10,006 bases of DNA from Phycisphaerae bacterium (GCA_002862325.1 PKCT01000009.1:1-10006); one strand, 5' to 3'. Positions 1 through 6,848 are shown, numbered from the stretch's first letter. Numbers and translations: made by a program. Notes: generated from the sequence alone by a model not told the origin.

Positions 1-1
1 G

Positions 2-232
2 ATCGCCGGGCCCGTCGCCGACGACGGTACGAACGACATCTCCGACACCTGCGGCACGCAGGACTGCCCCGAGGACTTCAACGGAAATGGAATCGTGGAC
101 GCGGCCGACCTCGGCCAGCTCTTCATCCAGTGGGGCCCGTGCCCGGGATGCGGAACGGATCTCGATGGAAACGGCGACGTCGACGGCGGCGACCTCGGGC
201 TCTTCTTCCTGGGTTGGGGTCCCTGCTCCTGA
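2..232 (+). CDS. C-terminal end of a secreted protein with a GC-type dockerin-like tail (5' partial)
   Basis: The reading frame enters from the left edge and ends at TGA 230-232, leaving 76 residues. Two EF-hand-like calcium loops are visible: the first starts DFNGNGIVDAAD (residues 25-36) and the second DLDGNGDVDGGD (53-64). Each has Asp/Asn at loop positions 1, 3, 5, 9 and 12, followed by a Leu-Gly helix and a Trp-Gly. Five cysteines (17, 22, 47, 50, 75) sit outside the loops, including a CPGC pair between the repeats. This paired-loop tail with Gly-Cys motifs is the dockerin-like domain found at the C-terminus of many secreted Phycisphaerae proteins; by analogy with cellulosomal dockerins it may anchor or sort the protein at the cell surface, but no cohesin partner is visible here. 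The catalytic or binding part lies outside the window, so its function is unknown. It converges on the response regulator gene with only 12 bp between the stop codons and no evident terminator. Confidence 0.85.
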   Translation: MAGPVADDGTNDISDTCGTQDCPEDFNGNGIVDAADLGQLFIQWGPCPGCGTDLDGNGDVDGGDLGLFFLGWGPCS

Positions 233-244
233 GCGTCCAGGCCG

Positions 245-1639
245 TCAGCGGAGGCCGTATTCCTTGAGCTTGCGGTAGAGCGTCCGCTCGCCGATCCCGA
301 GCAGGTTCGCGGTCTGCTCGCGGTTGCCCCCGGTCAGGGCGAGGGTCTGGCGGATCGCCTCCTTCTCCAGTCGATCGAGACCGACGCCGGCAAGCGACCC
401 CGCGCCGAGGCTCCCGCCGTCGTCGTCCCCGTCCTCGACCCGAATCTCCTCCGGGACGTCGCGGACCTCGATGCGGTCGTTCTCGCAGGCGATCACCATG
501 CGGTGGACCGCGTTGAAGAGCTCGCGCACGTTGCCGGGCCAGCCGTAGTTCACCAGGCGAAGCATCGCCGGCTCGCTGACCTCGGGGATCGGCCGGTCCA
601 TCTCCGCCGCGAAGCGACCCGCGGCGTGGTTCACGAGCAGCGGGATATCCTCGCGGCGCTCCCGCAGCGGCGGAATGTGGATCTCGACCCCGCGGATCCG
701 GAAGTAGAGATCCTCGCGGAAGTCGCCCGCCTCCGAGAGGCTCCTGAGATCGCGGTTGGTCGCACTGACGAACCGCACGTCGACCTTCCGCGGATCATTC
801 GCACCGAGCCGGATGACCTCGCCGCTCTCGAGCACCCGAAGCAGACGCGGCTGCATGGAGACCGGCATGTCGCCGATCTCGTCCAGGAAGAGCGTGCCGC
901 CGTCGGCGTACTCGAAGACGCCTTCGCGATCGCGGTCGGCGCCGGTGTAGGCGCCACGGACGTGGCCGAAGAGCTGGTCCTCGAGCAGACTCTCGCTCTG
1001 CCCGGCGGTGTTGAAGGTCGCGTACTGCTTGCTCGCCCGCTTGCTCAGGGTGTGGATCGCGGCGGCGACCAGCTCCTTGCCGGTCCCGCTCTCGCCGGTG
1101 ATGAGGACCGGAATGGTGCTCGGGGCCACCTTGCGGATCTGGTTGATCACGCCGCGGATCCCCGCAGACTCGCCGATGATCCCCTCGACCCCGTAGGCGG
1201 CGTCGAGCTGACCCTCGAGCCGGGCCGCCCGATGTCGCAGCAGGACGGTCTCGGCCGCCCGGTCGACCAGGTTCCGGAAGACCACGAGGTCGAGCGGCTT
1301 CTCGATGAAGTCGTAGGCACCGCCCTTGAGCGCTGCCTTCGCGGTCGGGACGTCGCCATGGGCGGTCACCAGGATCGTAACCGCGTCGGGTTGATGCTCC
1401 TGGACCGCCCCGAGGACGTCGAGTCCGGCGGTTTCATGTTCCATGACCAGATCGGTCACCACCACGTCGAAGGCGCCGTGCAGCAGCTCGTCCCGAGCCG
1501 CTTCGAGGCCGTTCACGATCGTGCAGACGTGTCCCGGCTTGCGGAGCGCCTCCGCCATCACGTCGGCGTGCTCCCCTTCGTCGTCGACGATGAGGACCTG
1601 GGCCCGGAGCGAGGTGTCGGTGGCGGCGTCTGAGGTCAT
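245..1639 (-). CDS. Sigma-54-dependent response regulator, NtrC/AtoC type (receiver, AAA+, Fis-type HTH)
   Basis: This 464-residue protein has the full three-domain plan of an NtrC-family activator. The receiver domain (about 14-130) has the acidic pair D19-D20, phosphoacceptor D63, T92 and K114. The AAA+ domain (about 152-385) has Walker A GESGTGKE (182-189), a sigma-54 contact loop GAYTGA (229-234), Walker B GGTLFLDE (247-254) and FREDLYFRI (307-315) with candidate arginine fingers R308 and R314. A Fis-type helix-turn-helix fills the C-terminus (about 424-464). When phosphorylated by a sensor kinase it should hydrolyse ATP to open sigma-54 promoters. The ATG at 1639 was chosen because the receiver fold starts 13 residues later; the frame stays open upstream but that part is unrelated to the family and overlaps murC. 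No kinase gene is adjacent, so partner and regulon are unknown. No sigma-54 -24/-12 site was seen in the neighbouring gap. The GAYTGA loop has Tyr where most members have Phe. Confidence 0.95.
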   Translation of the reverse strand: MTSDAATDTSLRAQVLIVDDEGEHADVMAEALRKPGHVCTIVNGLEAARDELLHGAFDVVVTDLVMEHETAGLDVLGAVQEHQPDAVTILVTAHGDVPTAKAALKGGAYDFIEKPLDLVVFRNLVDRAAETVLLRHRAARLEGQLDAAYGVEGIIGESAGIRGVINQIRKVAPSTIPVLITGESGTGKELVAAAIHTLSKRASKQYATFNTAGQSESLLEDQLFGHVRGAYTGADRDREGVFEYADGGTLFLDEIGDMPVSMQPRLLRVLESGEVIRLGANDPRKVDVRFVSATNRDLRSLSEAGDFREDLYFRIRGVEIHIPPLRERREDIPLLVNHAAGRFAAEMDRPIPEVSEPAMLRLVNYGWPGNVRELFNAVHRMVIACENDRIEVRDVPEEIRVEDGDDDGGSLGAGSLAGVGLDRLEKEAIRQTLALTGGNREQTANLLGIGERTLYRKLKEYGLR

Positions 1640-1646
1640 GGACGAG

Positions 1647-1652
1647 ATTGTA
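1647..1652 (-). promoter_or_regulatory. Candidate -10 element for the response regulator gene
   Basis: On the minus strand the hexamer TACAAT (5 of 6 matches to TATAAT) lies six bases upstream of the ATG of the response regulator. Transcription from it would begin at or next to the start codon, giving a leaderless mRNA, which fits the absence of any Shine-Dalgarno sequence. There is no recognisable -35 hexamer at 16-18 bp, so this is a weak prediction that could be chance. Confidence 0.25.
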
Positions 1653-1682
1653 GATGGTCGAGAGATCCACGCGTCCCGGTGC

Positions 1683-1695
1683 GGGGGAATCCCCC
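1683..1695. repeat. Short G5/C5 inverted repeat in the divergent intergenic region
   Basis: Five Gs, the spacer AAT and five Cs form a perfect 5-bp inverted repeat in the 79-bp gap between the divergent response regulator and murC start codons. Imperfect pairing can be extended outward (GG at 1678-1679 with CC at 1697-1698) through bulges. It could be an operator for a dimeric regulator or a small hairpin in the murC leader. It is short and could arise by chance in GC-rich DNA. The rest of the gap shows no clear promoter for murC. Confidence 0.35.
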
Positions 1696-1718
1696 ACCCG
1701 GCCGATAGACTTCCGGTG

Positions 1719-3200
1719 ATGTCCTCTCCTTCCGTGCCGTCTCCGCAGGCTGACGACCCGTTCGACGGCCGCCATGTCCACCTTCTCGGGATCGGCGGTT
1801 CGGGCATGAACGGCCTCGCCCGAATCATGCTCGACCGCGGTGCCCGCTGTTCGGGTGCCGACGCCCAGGGCTCGGAGGTGGTCGACGCCCTTCGTACCAC
1901 GGGAATCCCCGTCTCGACCGGCCAGGATCCCGAGGCCGCACACCTGCCCGACGCCTGCGATCTCGTCGTCGCGAGCGCCGCCATTCCCCCCGACCATCCC
2001 GTCCGAACGCTCGCGGCGAGCCGCGGGATCCCCGTCCTGAGCTACGCGGAGGGCATCGGACTGGCCATGGCCGGACGAACCGGCGTCTCGATCGCGGGAA
2101 CCCACGGCAAGAGCACCACCACGTCGATGCTCGCCCACATCCTCGTCCGATCCGGCATCGATCCGAGCTTCATCGCCGGCGCCCACTGCCCGCAACTGGG
2201 AGGTGGCTGGCGGGTCGGCGCCGCGTCGGTCGAACAGGGCTCCGAACGGCGTCCCGGCGTCTTCGTCGCCGAGGCGTGCGAGTTCAATCGATCGTTCCAC
2301 CATCACCGACCGACCATCGCGCTCGTCAACAACGTCGAGGAGGACCACCTCGACTTCTACGGTTCCATCGACGAGATCGTGGAGAGCTTCCGGGGATTCG
2401 CCGGCCTCCTCCCCGCCGCCGAAGACGGTGGTCGTCTCCTGATCGCGCACGAGGGGGCGCATCGCCGCGAGATCACCGCGGGGATCGACTGCGAGGTCGC
2501 GACCTTCGGATTCTCACCCGGCGCCGACTTCCAGGTATTCCTCGACGCCAAGGCCGGACGGATGGGACTCCTCGAGAACGGTGCCTGGCTCGCGAGCTGG
2601 GACACGAGACTCGCGGGCGAGCACAACGCCCTCAACGCCGGGGCCGCCGCGGTGCTCGCCCATTGGCTGGGCGTCGACTGGGACGACGTCGCCGCCGCCC
2701 TCGCCGACTTCGAGGGGGTCGACCGCCGCATGCAGCGACTGGGCGAGGTCGCGACCCGCGACGGTGGACGCGCCGTCGTCATCGACGACTACGGACACCA
2801 TCCGAGCGAGTGTGAAGCCACCTTGCGGGCGCTGCGGACCTCGATGGCGCCGCGACGACTGATCTGCGTCTTCCAGCCCCATCAGCACAGTCGGACCCGC
2901 TTCCTCCTGGACCAGTTCGCCCACGCCTTCGGACAGGCGGACCTGGTGCTCGTCCCCGAGATCTTCTTCGTCCGGGACAGTGAGGAGGAGCGACGGCGCA
3001 TCTCCGCGGCCGATCTGGTGGACCGGCTCCGGGAACAGGGCACGCACGCCATGCACGCCCATCCGTTCGCCGCGATCGTGGAGCATCTCGAGGAGGTTCT
3101 GCAGGACGACGATCTGGTGGTCGTCATGGGTGCCGGTCCGGTCTGGCGGATCGGTCGAGATCTCGTCGATCGCGGCACGCACTCGGAGCGATCCTCATGA
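1719..3200 (+). CDS. murC: UDP-N-acetylmuramate--L-alanine ligase MurC
   Basis: MurC joins L-alanine to UDP-MurNAc using ATP, the first step of stem-peptide assembly in the cytoplasm. The 493-residue product has the Mur-ligase plan: an N-terminal UDP-binding Rossmann domain with GIGGSGMNGLA (24-34), a central ATPase domain with P-loop GTHGKSTTT (127-135), EACEFNRSF (185-193) and NNVEEDHLD (204-212), the EHNALNAGAA segment (301-310), and a C-terminal domain starting near FEGVDRRMQRLG (331-342), with DDYGHHPSE (356-364), FQPHQHSRT (385-393) and GAGPVW (471-476). The ATG at 1719 leaves a usual short tail before the Rossmann fold; GTG 1716 is an equal alternative, while ATG 1638 would add a non-conserved stretch. 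No Shine-Dalgarno is seen. It heads the murC-murB-ddl cluster and its TGA overlaps the murB ATG in ATGA. The usual EADE(S/Y)D motif reads EACEFN here, so the Asp in the third position is Cys. Confidence 0.96.
   Translation: MSSPSVPSPQADDPFDGRHVHLLGIGGSGMNGLARIMLDRGARCSGADAQGSEVVDALRTTGIPVSTGQDPEAAHLPDACDLVVASAAIPPDHPVRTLAASRGIPVLSYAEGIGLAMAGRTGVSIAGTHGKSTTTSMLAHILVRSGIDPSFIAGAHCPQLGGGWRVGAASVEQGSERRPGVFVAEACEFNRSFHHHRPTIALVNNVEEDHLDFYGSIDEIVESFRGFAGLLPAAEDGGRLLIAHEGAHRREITAGIDCEVATFGFSPGADFQVFLDAKAGRMGLLENGAWLASWDTRLAGEHNALNAGAAAVLAHWLGVDWDDVAAALADFEGVDRRMQRLGEVATRDGGRAVVIDDYGHHPSECEATLRALRTSMAPRRLICVFQPHQHSRTRFLLDQFAHAFGQADLVLVPEIFFVRDSEEERRRISAADLVDRLREQGTHAMHAHPFAAIVEHLEEVLQDDDLVVVMGAGPVWRIGRDLVDRGTHSERSS
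3185..3188 (+). promoter_or_regulatory. Ribosome binding site for murB
   Basis: GGAG lies eight bases before the murB ATG at 3197, inside the last codons of murC. It supports this start and, with the ATGA overlap, translational coupling to murC. Confidence 0.6.
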
Positions 3201-4150
3201 GCCGACCGACCACCGCGAGTCTCTTCGGTGATCTCGATGTCGACGTGAGCTTCGATGCGCCGATCGGGGTCGAGAGCTGGTTCTGCACGGGTGGCACCGC
3301 GGATCTCCTCCTTCGCCCTGCGGATCCCTCGACGCTCGCCGAGATCGTCCGCCGCTGCCGACGCACCGCGCTCCCCCTTCGCATCATGGGTGAAGGCGCG
3401 AATCTCCTGGTCGACGACGATGGCGTGGACGGGGTCGTGGTGAGACTCGACCGCGAAGGATTCCGGGCCGTCGAGCGGAACGCCGATGGCGAGGTCGGTC
3501 TCGTCCGCGTCGGCGCGGGTGCCGACCTCTCCCGGACGCTCATGGACCTGGCCCGCAGTGGATTGCAGGGACTGGAGCCGCTCATGGGCGTGCCCGCCTC
3601 GATCGGCGGGGCGATCCGCATGAACGCCGGTGGCGCCTTCGGTTCGATCGGCGACGCCGTCCACGCGGTCTGCGCGCTCGACGCCGACGGCATCGAACGC
3701 GTCTATCCCGCCGACGAACTCCGATTCGAGTACCGCCGCACGAATCTGGTCGATCCGATCGTGCTCTGGGCGGTCTTCAAGGTGGAGCAGGTCGATCCGA
3801 TCGCGCTGCGGACGCGCATCAAGGAGATCGCCGCGTACAAGAAGAGCACGCAGCCGCTGGGCGACAAGTCGGCGGGCTGCATGTTCAAGAATCCGATCGA
3901 TCCGGATTCGGGTGATCGGATCTCGGCCGGTCGCATCATCGACGAATCCGGTCTCAAGGGCCTCCGGATCGGTTCCGCGGAGGTCTCGCCGCGTCACGCG
4001 AACTTCCTCACGGTCGATCGTGGCGGTCGCGCGCGGGACGTCATTGAACTCGGAGACGAGGTGATGCGACGCGTTCGCGACGGTCGAGGCATCGAGCTCG
4101 AACGCGAAGTCGTGGTCTGGCGCCGACCGGGCGAGGAGGACGAGGCGTGA
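3197..4150 (+). CDS. murB: UDP-N-acetylenolpyruvoylglucosamine reductase MurB
   Basis: MurB is the FAD enzyme that reduces UDP-GlcNAc-enolpyruvate with NADPH to UDP-MurNAc, the substrate of MurC. The 317-residue protein shows the FAD-binding MGEGANLL (64-71) and GVPASIGGAIRMNAGG (131-146), then FEYRRTNL (177-184), and the C-terminal MurB domain with LGDKSAGCMFKNP (221-233), SAGRIIDESGLKG (243-255), SPRHANF (264-270) and LEREVVVW (301-308). The compact layout of the last third resembles type II (Gram-positive-like) rather than E. coli type I MurB. The residue at the proton-donor position is Cys228 instead of the textbook Ser, a known natural substitution; E302 is the likely second catalytic acid. 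Its ATG overlaps the murC stop and its TGA overlaps the ddl GTG, so the three genes are probably translated as one coupled unit. Confidence 0.96.
   Translation: MSRPTTASLFGDLDVDVSFDAPIGVESWFCTGGTADLLLRPADPSTLAEIVRRCRRTALPLRIMGEGANLLVDDDGVDGVVVRLDREGFRAVERNADGEVGLVRVGAGADLSRTLMDLARSGLQGLEPLMGVPASIGGAIRMNAGGAFGSIGDAVHAVCALDADGIERVYPADELRFEYRRTNLVDPIVLWAVFKVEQVDPIALRTRIKEIAAYKKSTQPLGDKSAGCMFKNPIDPDSGDRISAGRIIDESGLKGLRIGSAEVSPRHANFLTVDRGGRARDVIELGDEVMRRVRDGRGIELEREVVVWRRPGEEDEA
4134..4139 (+). promoter_or_regulatory. Strong ribosome binding site that decides the ddl GTG start
   Basis: A perfect AGGAGG lies seven bases before GTG 4147, within the last codons of murB. It favours the GTG over the ATG at codon 11, which would remove the first strand of the N-terminal domain. 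Confidence 0.8.
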
Positions 4151-5088
4151 CCCCGACGCCGCTCCGAGTGACCGTGATGCGCGGCGGTCCGGACGCCGAA
4201 CGGGAGGTCAGCCTCAGATCCGGTGATCGGGTGATCGAAGCGTTGTCGAGCCTGCCCGAGATGACGGTGATCGATCGGATCCTCGACCGCCCGGACGTCG
4301 ACTCGTTGCGAACCATGCTGGACGAGGACCGATGCGACGTCGTCTTCCCCGTCCTGCACGGCCCCTGGGGCGAGGGTGGCCCGCTGCAGTCGATGCTGGA
4401 GAGGATCGATCGTCCGTTCGTCGGGGCCGGCGAAGCCGCGGCGAGACGCGCGATGGACAAGCTCGCCACCAAGTCGCTCGCGATCGACCTTGGAATACCC
4501 ACCCCAGACGCCCGTCGATTCGAGAACGAGGACGATCTTCCCCCGCCTCCCTTTGTGCTGAAACCGGTGGACGATGGATCGAGCGTCGGCGTGATGCTGG
4601 TCCACCGCCCCGAAGACCTTCCCGCGGCGCTCGCGGAACTCGCCGGGGATCGCGATCGGCTCATGGTCGAGACCCTGATCGACGGCCGGGAACTCACGGT
4701 TGGCATCGTCGGCGACCTGGTGCTGCCTCCCATCGAGATCGTTCCGGCCGATCGCCACTACGACTTCGAGGCGAAGTACCACCGGGACGACACGACCTAT
4801 CACGTCGATCCGGAGCTTCCGGAAGATGTCGCCGACCGACTCGCCCACTGGACGAGGACCCTGCACGACGCCCTCGGCGTCGACGACCTCTCCCGGACCG
4901 ACTGGCTGCTGGAGACGCCGGACGGTGGCTCGCCGCGGGTCTGGCTGCTCGAGCTCAACACCATGCCGGGCCTCACCGAGCAGTCGTTGCTGCCCAAGGC
5001 GGCGGCTCGGCACGGCTGGGCGATGCCCCGGCTCTGCGGCGATCTGGTGCGACGAGCCCACGACCGGCACCGGCCGTCCAGGTCCTGA
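4147..5088 (+). CDS. ddl: D-alanine--D-alanine ligase
   Basis: Ddl is an ATP-grasp enzyme that condenses two D-alanines in the cytoplasm; MurF then adds the dipeptide to the muramyl tripeptide. The 313-residue protein, close to the usual family length, shows the N-terminal strand and MRGGPDAEREVSLRSG (11-26), HGPWGEGGPLQ (71-81), AMDK (102-105), the ATP-binding FVLKPVDDGSSVGV (136-149, Lys139), GRELTVGI (180-187), the substrate loop YDFEAKY (205-211), and the metal-binding LLELNTMPGLTEQSLLPKAA (267-286, with E269 and N271). It starts with GTG, which overlaps the murB TGA as GTGA and follows a perfect AGGAGG. Motif 71-81 has Gly where E. coli Ddl has Asp (GEDG to GEGG), seen in other family members as far as I recall. 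The 60-bp gap to the next gene has no clear signal. Confidence 0.96.
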   Translation: MTPTPLRVTVMRGGPDAEREVSLRSGDRVIEALSSLPEMTVIDRILDRPDVDSLRTMLDEDRCDVVFPVLHGPWGEGGPLQSMLERIDRPFVGAGEAAARRAMDKLATKSLAIDLGIPTPDARRFENEDDLPPPPFVLKPVDDGSSVGVMLVHRPEDLPAALAELAGDRDRLMVETLIDGRELTVGIVGDLVLPPIEIVPADRHYDFEAKYHRDDTTYHVDPELPEDVADRLAHWTRTLHDALGVDDLSRTDWLLETPDGGSPRVWLLELNTMPGLTEQSLLPKAAARHGWAMPRLCGDLVRRAHDRHRPSRS

Positions 5089-5148
5089 AACCTTCGAGGA
5101 CTGCGCGAATCCTGCGGCACCCGGCGGCTTCTGGTCGATATCCACTGC

Positions 5149-6099
5149 ATGCCTCGTCGAGCCAAAACCGCACGCAGGACCACACGAGGTGGTCGGAAGA
5201 CCGCCAAGAGATCCTCCGGCGACCGATTCGCGGCGATCCGAAGTCTGTTCGAGTTCGGGCCCCGAACGCGGCTCGGCCTGCGATGCGTCGGCTGGAGCGT
5301 GCTTCTGGCCGGTGTTCTCACCGGGATCTTCGTCGGCCTCCCCCACCTCGAGGAACGACGCCTCGCGCGGGAACTCCAGTCGAGCGCACCGCTCGAGGTC
5401 GCGTTCACCACCGCGCCGACCTGGTTCTCGATCGATCCCGATCTCCAGGAGGAACTTCACGCCGCGGTGGCGATGAACATCTCCCCGGACCAGCGATCGA
5501 CGGGGATCGCGACCGGTCTCGAAGCGGCGCACGAGGCGCTCGCCCACAGCGGCTGGTTCGAATCCGTCGATCAGGTGCGATGGGTCGACGATCGTCGGAT
5601 CCAGATCGACGCCACGTGGGTGGTCCCCACCGCCGTGGTCCACGGCCACATCGACGACGAGTTGATGGATGTGGTCGTCGATCGCGATGGACGCCGCCTG
5701 GCCTACGCGTTCGACCCCGGCACGGCTCGAGATCTCCCCCGCATCCTCCGACCAGCCCGCGCCGACGCCCCTTCGGTCGGCGAGTATTGGGGTCCCGACG
5801 TCACCGCGGGCATCCGACTGCACACCCTCATGCGCGATCGCCCCTGGTACGAGCAGGTCCGATCGATCGATCTTGCGGGATTCGATGGACCACGCGGTCT
5901 GGTGATTCGCACCGACGACTGCTCCATCATCTGGCGCACCCCTCCCGGCGAACACTCGCTGGAGGAACCTCCGGCCGAGGACAAGCTGAAGTATCTCGAC
6001 ACCCTCGAATCCTGGCGGGGTCGGATCGACCCACATTGCCACGGGGGCGAAATCGATCTGTCCTGGGATGTGGTCACCTATCGAGCCTCGGCCGAGTAG
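5149..6099 (+). CDS. FtsQ-like single-pass membrane protein (probable cell division protein)
   Basis: This 316-residue protein has a very basic cytoplasmic tail (1-42), one predicted membrane helix (about 43-64), and a long extracytoplasmic region, the bitopic type II plan of FtsQ/DivIB. After the helix a region of about 65-165 could hold a POTRA-like fold. The C-terminus, with KLKYLDTLESW (279-289) then GEIDLSWDVVTYR (300-312), resembles the FtsQ pattern of a KL-x-x-L helix followed by an I-D-L-R/S strand. Placement right after murC-murB-ddl matches the ddl-ftsQ order of dcw clusters. In E. coli FtsQ recruits FtsB/FtsL and septal synthases. Sequence identity with known FtsQ is not obvious by eye, so the name rests mainly on position, topology and the C-terminal pattern. 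No Shine-Dalgarno precedes ATG 5149, but the frame gives a sensible N-terminus. No ftsA or ftsZ follows. An unrelated bitopic envelope protein is the alternative. Confidence 0.65.
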   Translation: MPRRAKTARRTTRGGRKTAKRSSGDRFAAIRSLFEFGPRTRLGLRCVGWSVLLAGVLTGIFVGLPHLEERRLARELQSSAPLEVAFTTAPTWFSIDPDLQEELHAAVAMNISPDQRSTGIATGLEAAHEALAHSGWFESVDQVRWVDDRRIQIDATWVVPTAVVHGHIDDELMDVVVDRDGRRLAYAFDPGTARDLPRILRPARADAPSVGEYWGPDVTAGIRLHTLMRDRPWYEQVRSIDLAGFDGPRGLVIRTDDCSIIWRTPPGEHSLEEPPAEDKLKYLDTLESWRGRIDPHCHGGEIDLSWDVVTYRASAE

Positions 6100-6133
6100 C
6101 CATGCCGGCCCCCAGCAGGGCTATGCTGGCGTC

Positions 6134-6802
6134 GTGGATCCATCCTCCACCAATCCCAAGTCCATCTCCACGCCGATGCCGCGCGGCCTCGTCTTCGTCG
6201 CGAGCGGCTGGATCGTGGTCTCCTGGCTGATCGTCATCGGGGTCAAGCCGCCCATTCAACCGACCTCGAGCGCCTACACCCCCGCGGCCGAGATGCTCGT
6301 CACGTGCATGCTCATCGGCGGCTTCATCGCATGGCCTCTCTATCGCCTCACGGTCGCGCCGCGGTACAGCGTCCCCGTGCGTACCGCACTGGAGATCGTG
6401 GCGCTGGTCGGCCTGGTCCTGGTCGTCCTCTGGCCCCTGCGCCTGGTCACCACCTGGTCGATCGCCCGGGTCGCGTGGATCGACGCGGACATCGTGTCCA
6501 CCCTGTTCCTGATCGGCGGCATCACGGTATTTGGGGCGAGAAGCGGTCTGCGCCGGACGCTCGCCATGGCGGTCATTCTGATCTGGATCGTCCTCCCCCC
6601 CGTCCTCGAGTTCCTTCTCCAAGCCCCGAGAGCGATCGGCCTCATCTCACCGCTCGCCCGGATCCAGCATCTCGTCCAGGGAGGCAGCGGTCCCATCGAC
6701 CCGAGCGTCTGGTACGGACCCACGCTCTCCTTTCTGGCCGGCGTCGTCCTGTGGATCGCGTTGTTGGGTCGAGGGCTGGCAGCCCCCGTGAATTCGCAGT
6801 AG
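6134..6802 (+). CDS. Predicted six-helix integral membrane protein of unknown function
   Basis: I do not recognise this protein. From GTG 6134 it is 222 residues with about six hydrophobic segments (roughly 18-37, 53-71, 84-106, 119-134, 143-162, 195-213), short loops, and one longer polar stretch (about 165-193) before the last helix. No catalytic motif, P-loop, cysteine cluster or lipobox is seen. The start is uncertain: GTG 6134 leaves 34 bp after the FtsQ-like gene, ATG 6176 would give 208 residues and still keep all helices, and the in-frame ATG 6068 would overlap the previous gene with non-membrane sequence. None has a good Shine-Dalgarno. It lies on the same strand as the mur cluster and just before a probable terminator, so it is likely the last gene of that transcript. 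A transporter permease or an envelope-assembly protein are possible, but nothing in the sequence decides. Confidence 0.75.
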   Translation: MDPSSTNPKSISTPMPRGLVFVASGWIVVSWLIVIGVKPPIQPTSSAYTPAAEMLVTCMLIGGFIAWPLYRLTVAPRYSVPVRTALEIVALVGLVLVVLWPLRLVTTWSIARVAWIDADIVSTLFLIGGITVFGARSGLRRTLAMAVILIWIVLPPVLEFLLQAPRAIGLISPLARIQHLVQGGSGPIDPSVWYGPTLSFLAGVVLWIALLGRGLAAPVNSQ

Positions 6803-6826
6803 TGTGATACGATCCCCTGGATGCCC

Positions 6827-6848
6827 CGCCTCGCCGAACGGCGAGGCG
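6827..6848 (+). terminator. GC-rich hairpin between the membrane protein gene and greA, probable terminator
   Basis: A perfect 9-bp stem (CGCCTCGCC pairing with GGCGAGGCG) closes a GAAC loop, 24 bases after the stop codon at 6802, and is followed by TTCTTC. The position between two genes fits an intrinsic terminator of the mur/fts transcript, but the T-tract is broken by a C. It may instead be, or also act as, a structured leader of greA, whose start codon is 49 bases downstream. The remaining gap shows no convincing -35/-10 pair. Confidence 0.6.

Noticed and set aside
503..1633. A 376-codon open frame on the plus strand opposite the response regulator
   Set aside because: Its translation has no recognisable domain and it mirrors a clear NtrC-family gene; long antisense frames are expected when third codon positions are GC-rich.
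1637..1640. CATG where ATG codons on both strands overlap, suggesting a longer MurC starting at 1638
   Set aside because: The added 27 residues do not resemble a MurC N-terminus and would fill the whole divergent regulatory gap; ATG 1719 gives the usual length.
3994..6042. A 682-codon open frame on the minus strand across ddl and the FtsQ-like gene
   Set aside because: It is low-complexity, rich in Arg/Gly/Asp, without motifs, and lies opposite well-supported genes; it is a shadow of GC-rich codon use.
6068..6133. Upstream ATG for the six-helix membrane protein
   Set aside because: It would overlap the end of the FtsQ-like gene by 32 nt and add a polar stretch read out of that gene's sequence; GTG 6134 or ATG 6176 is more plausible.
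4332..6230. A 632-codon plus-strand frame in another phase across ddl and the FtsQ-like gene
   Set aside because: Arg/Pro-rich out-of-frame translation with no domain; the ddl motifs are all in the other phase.
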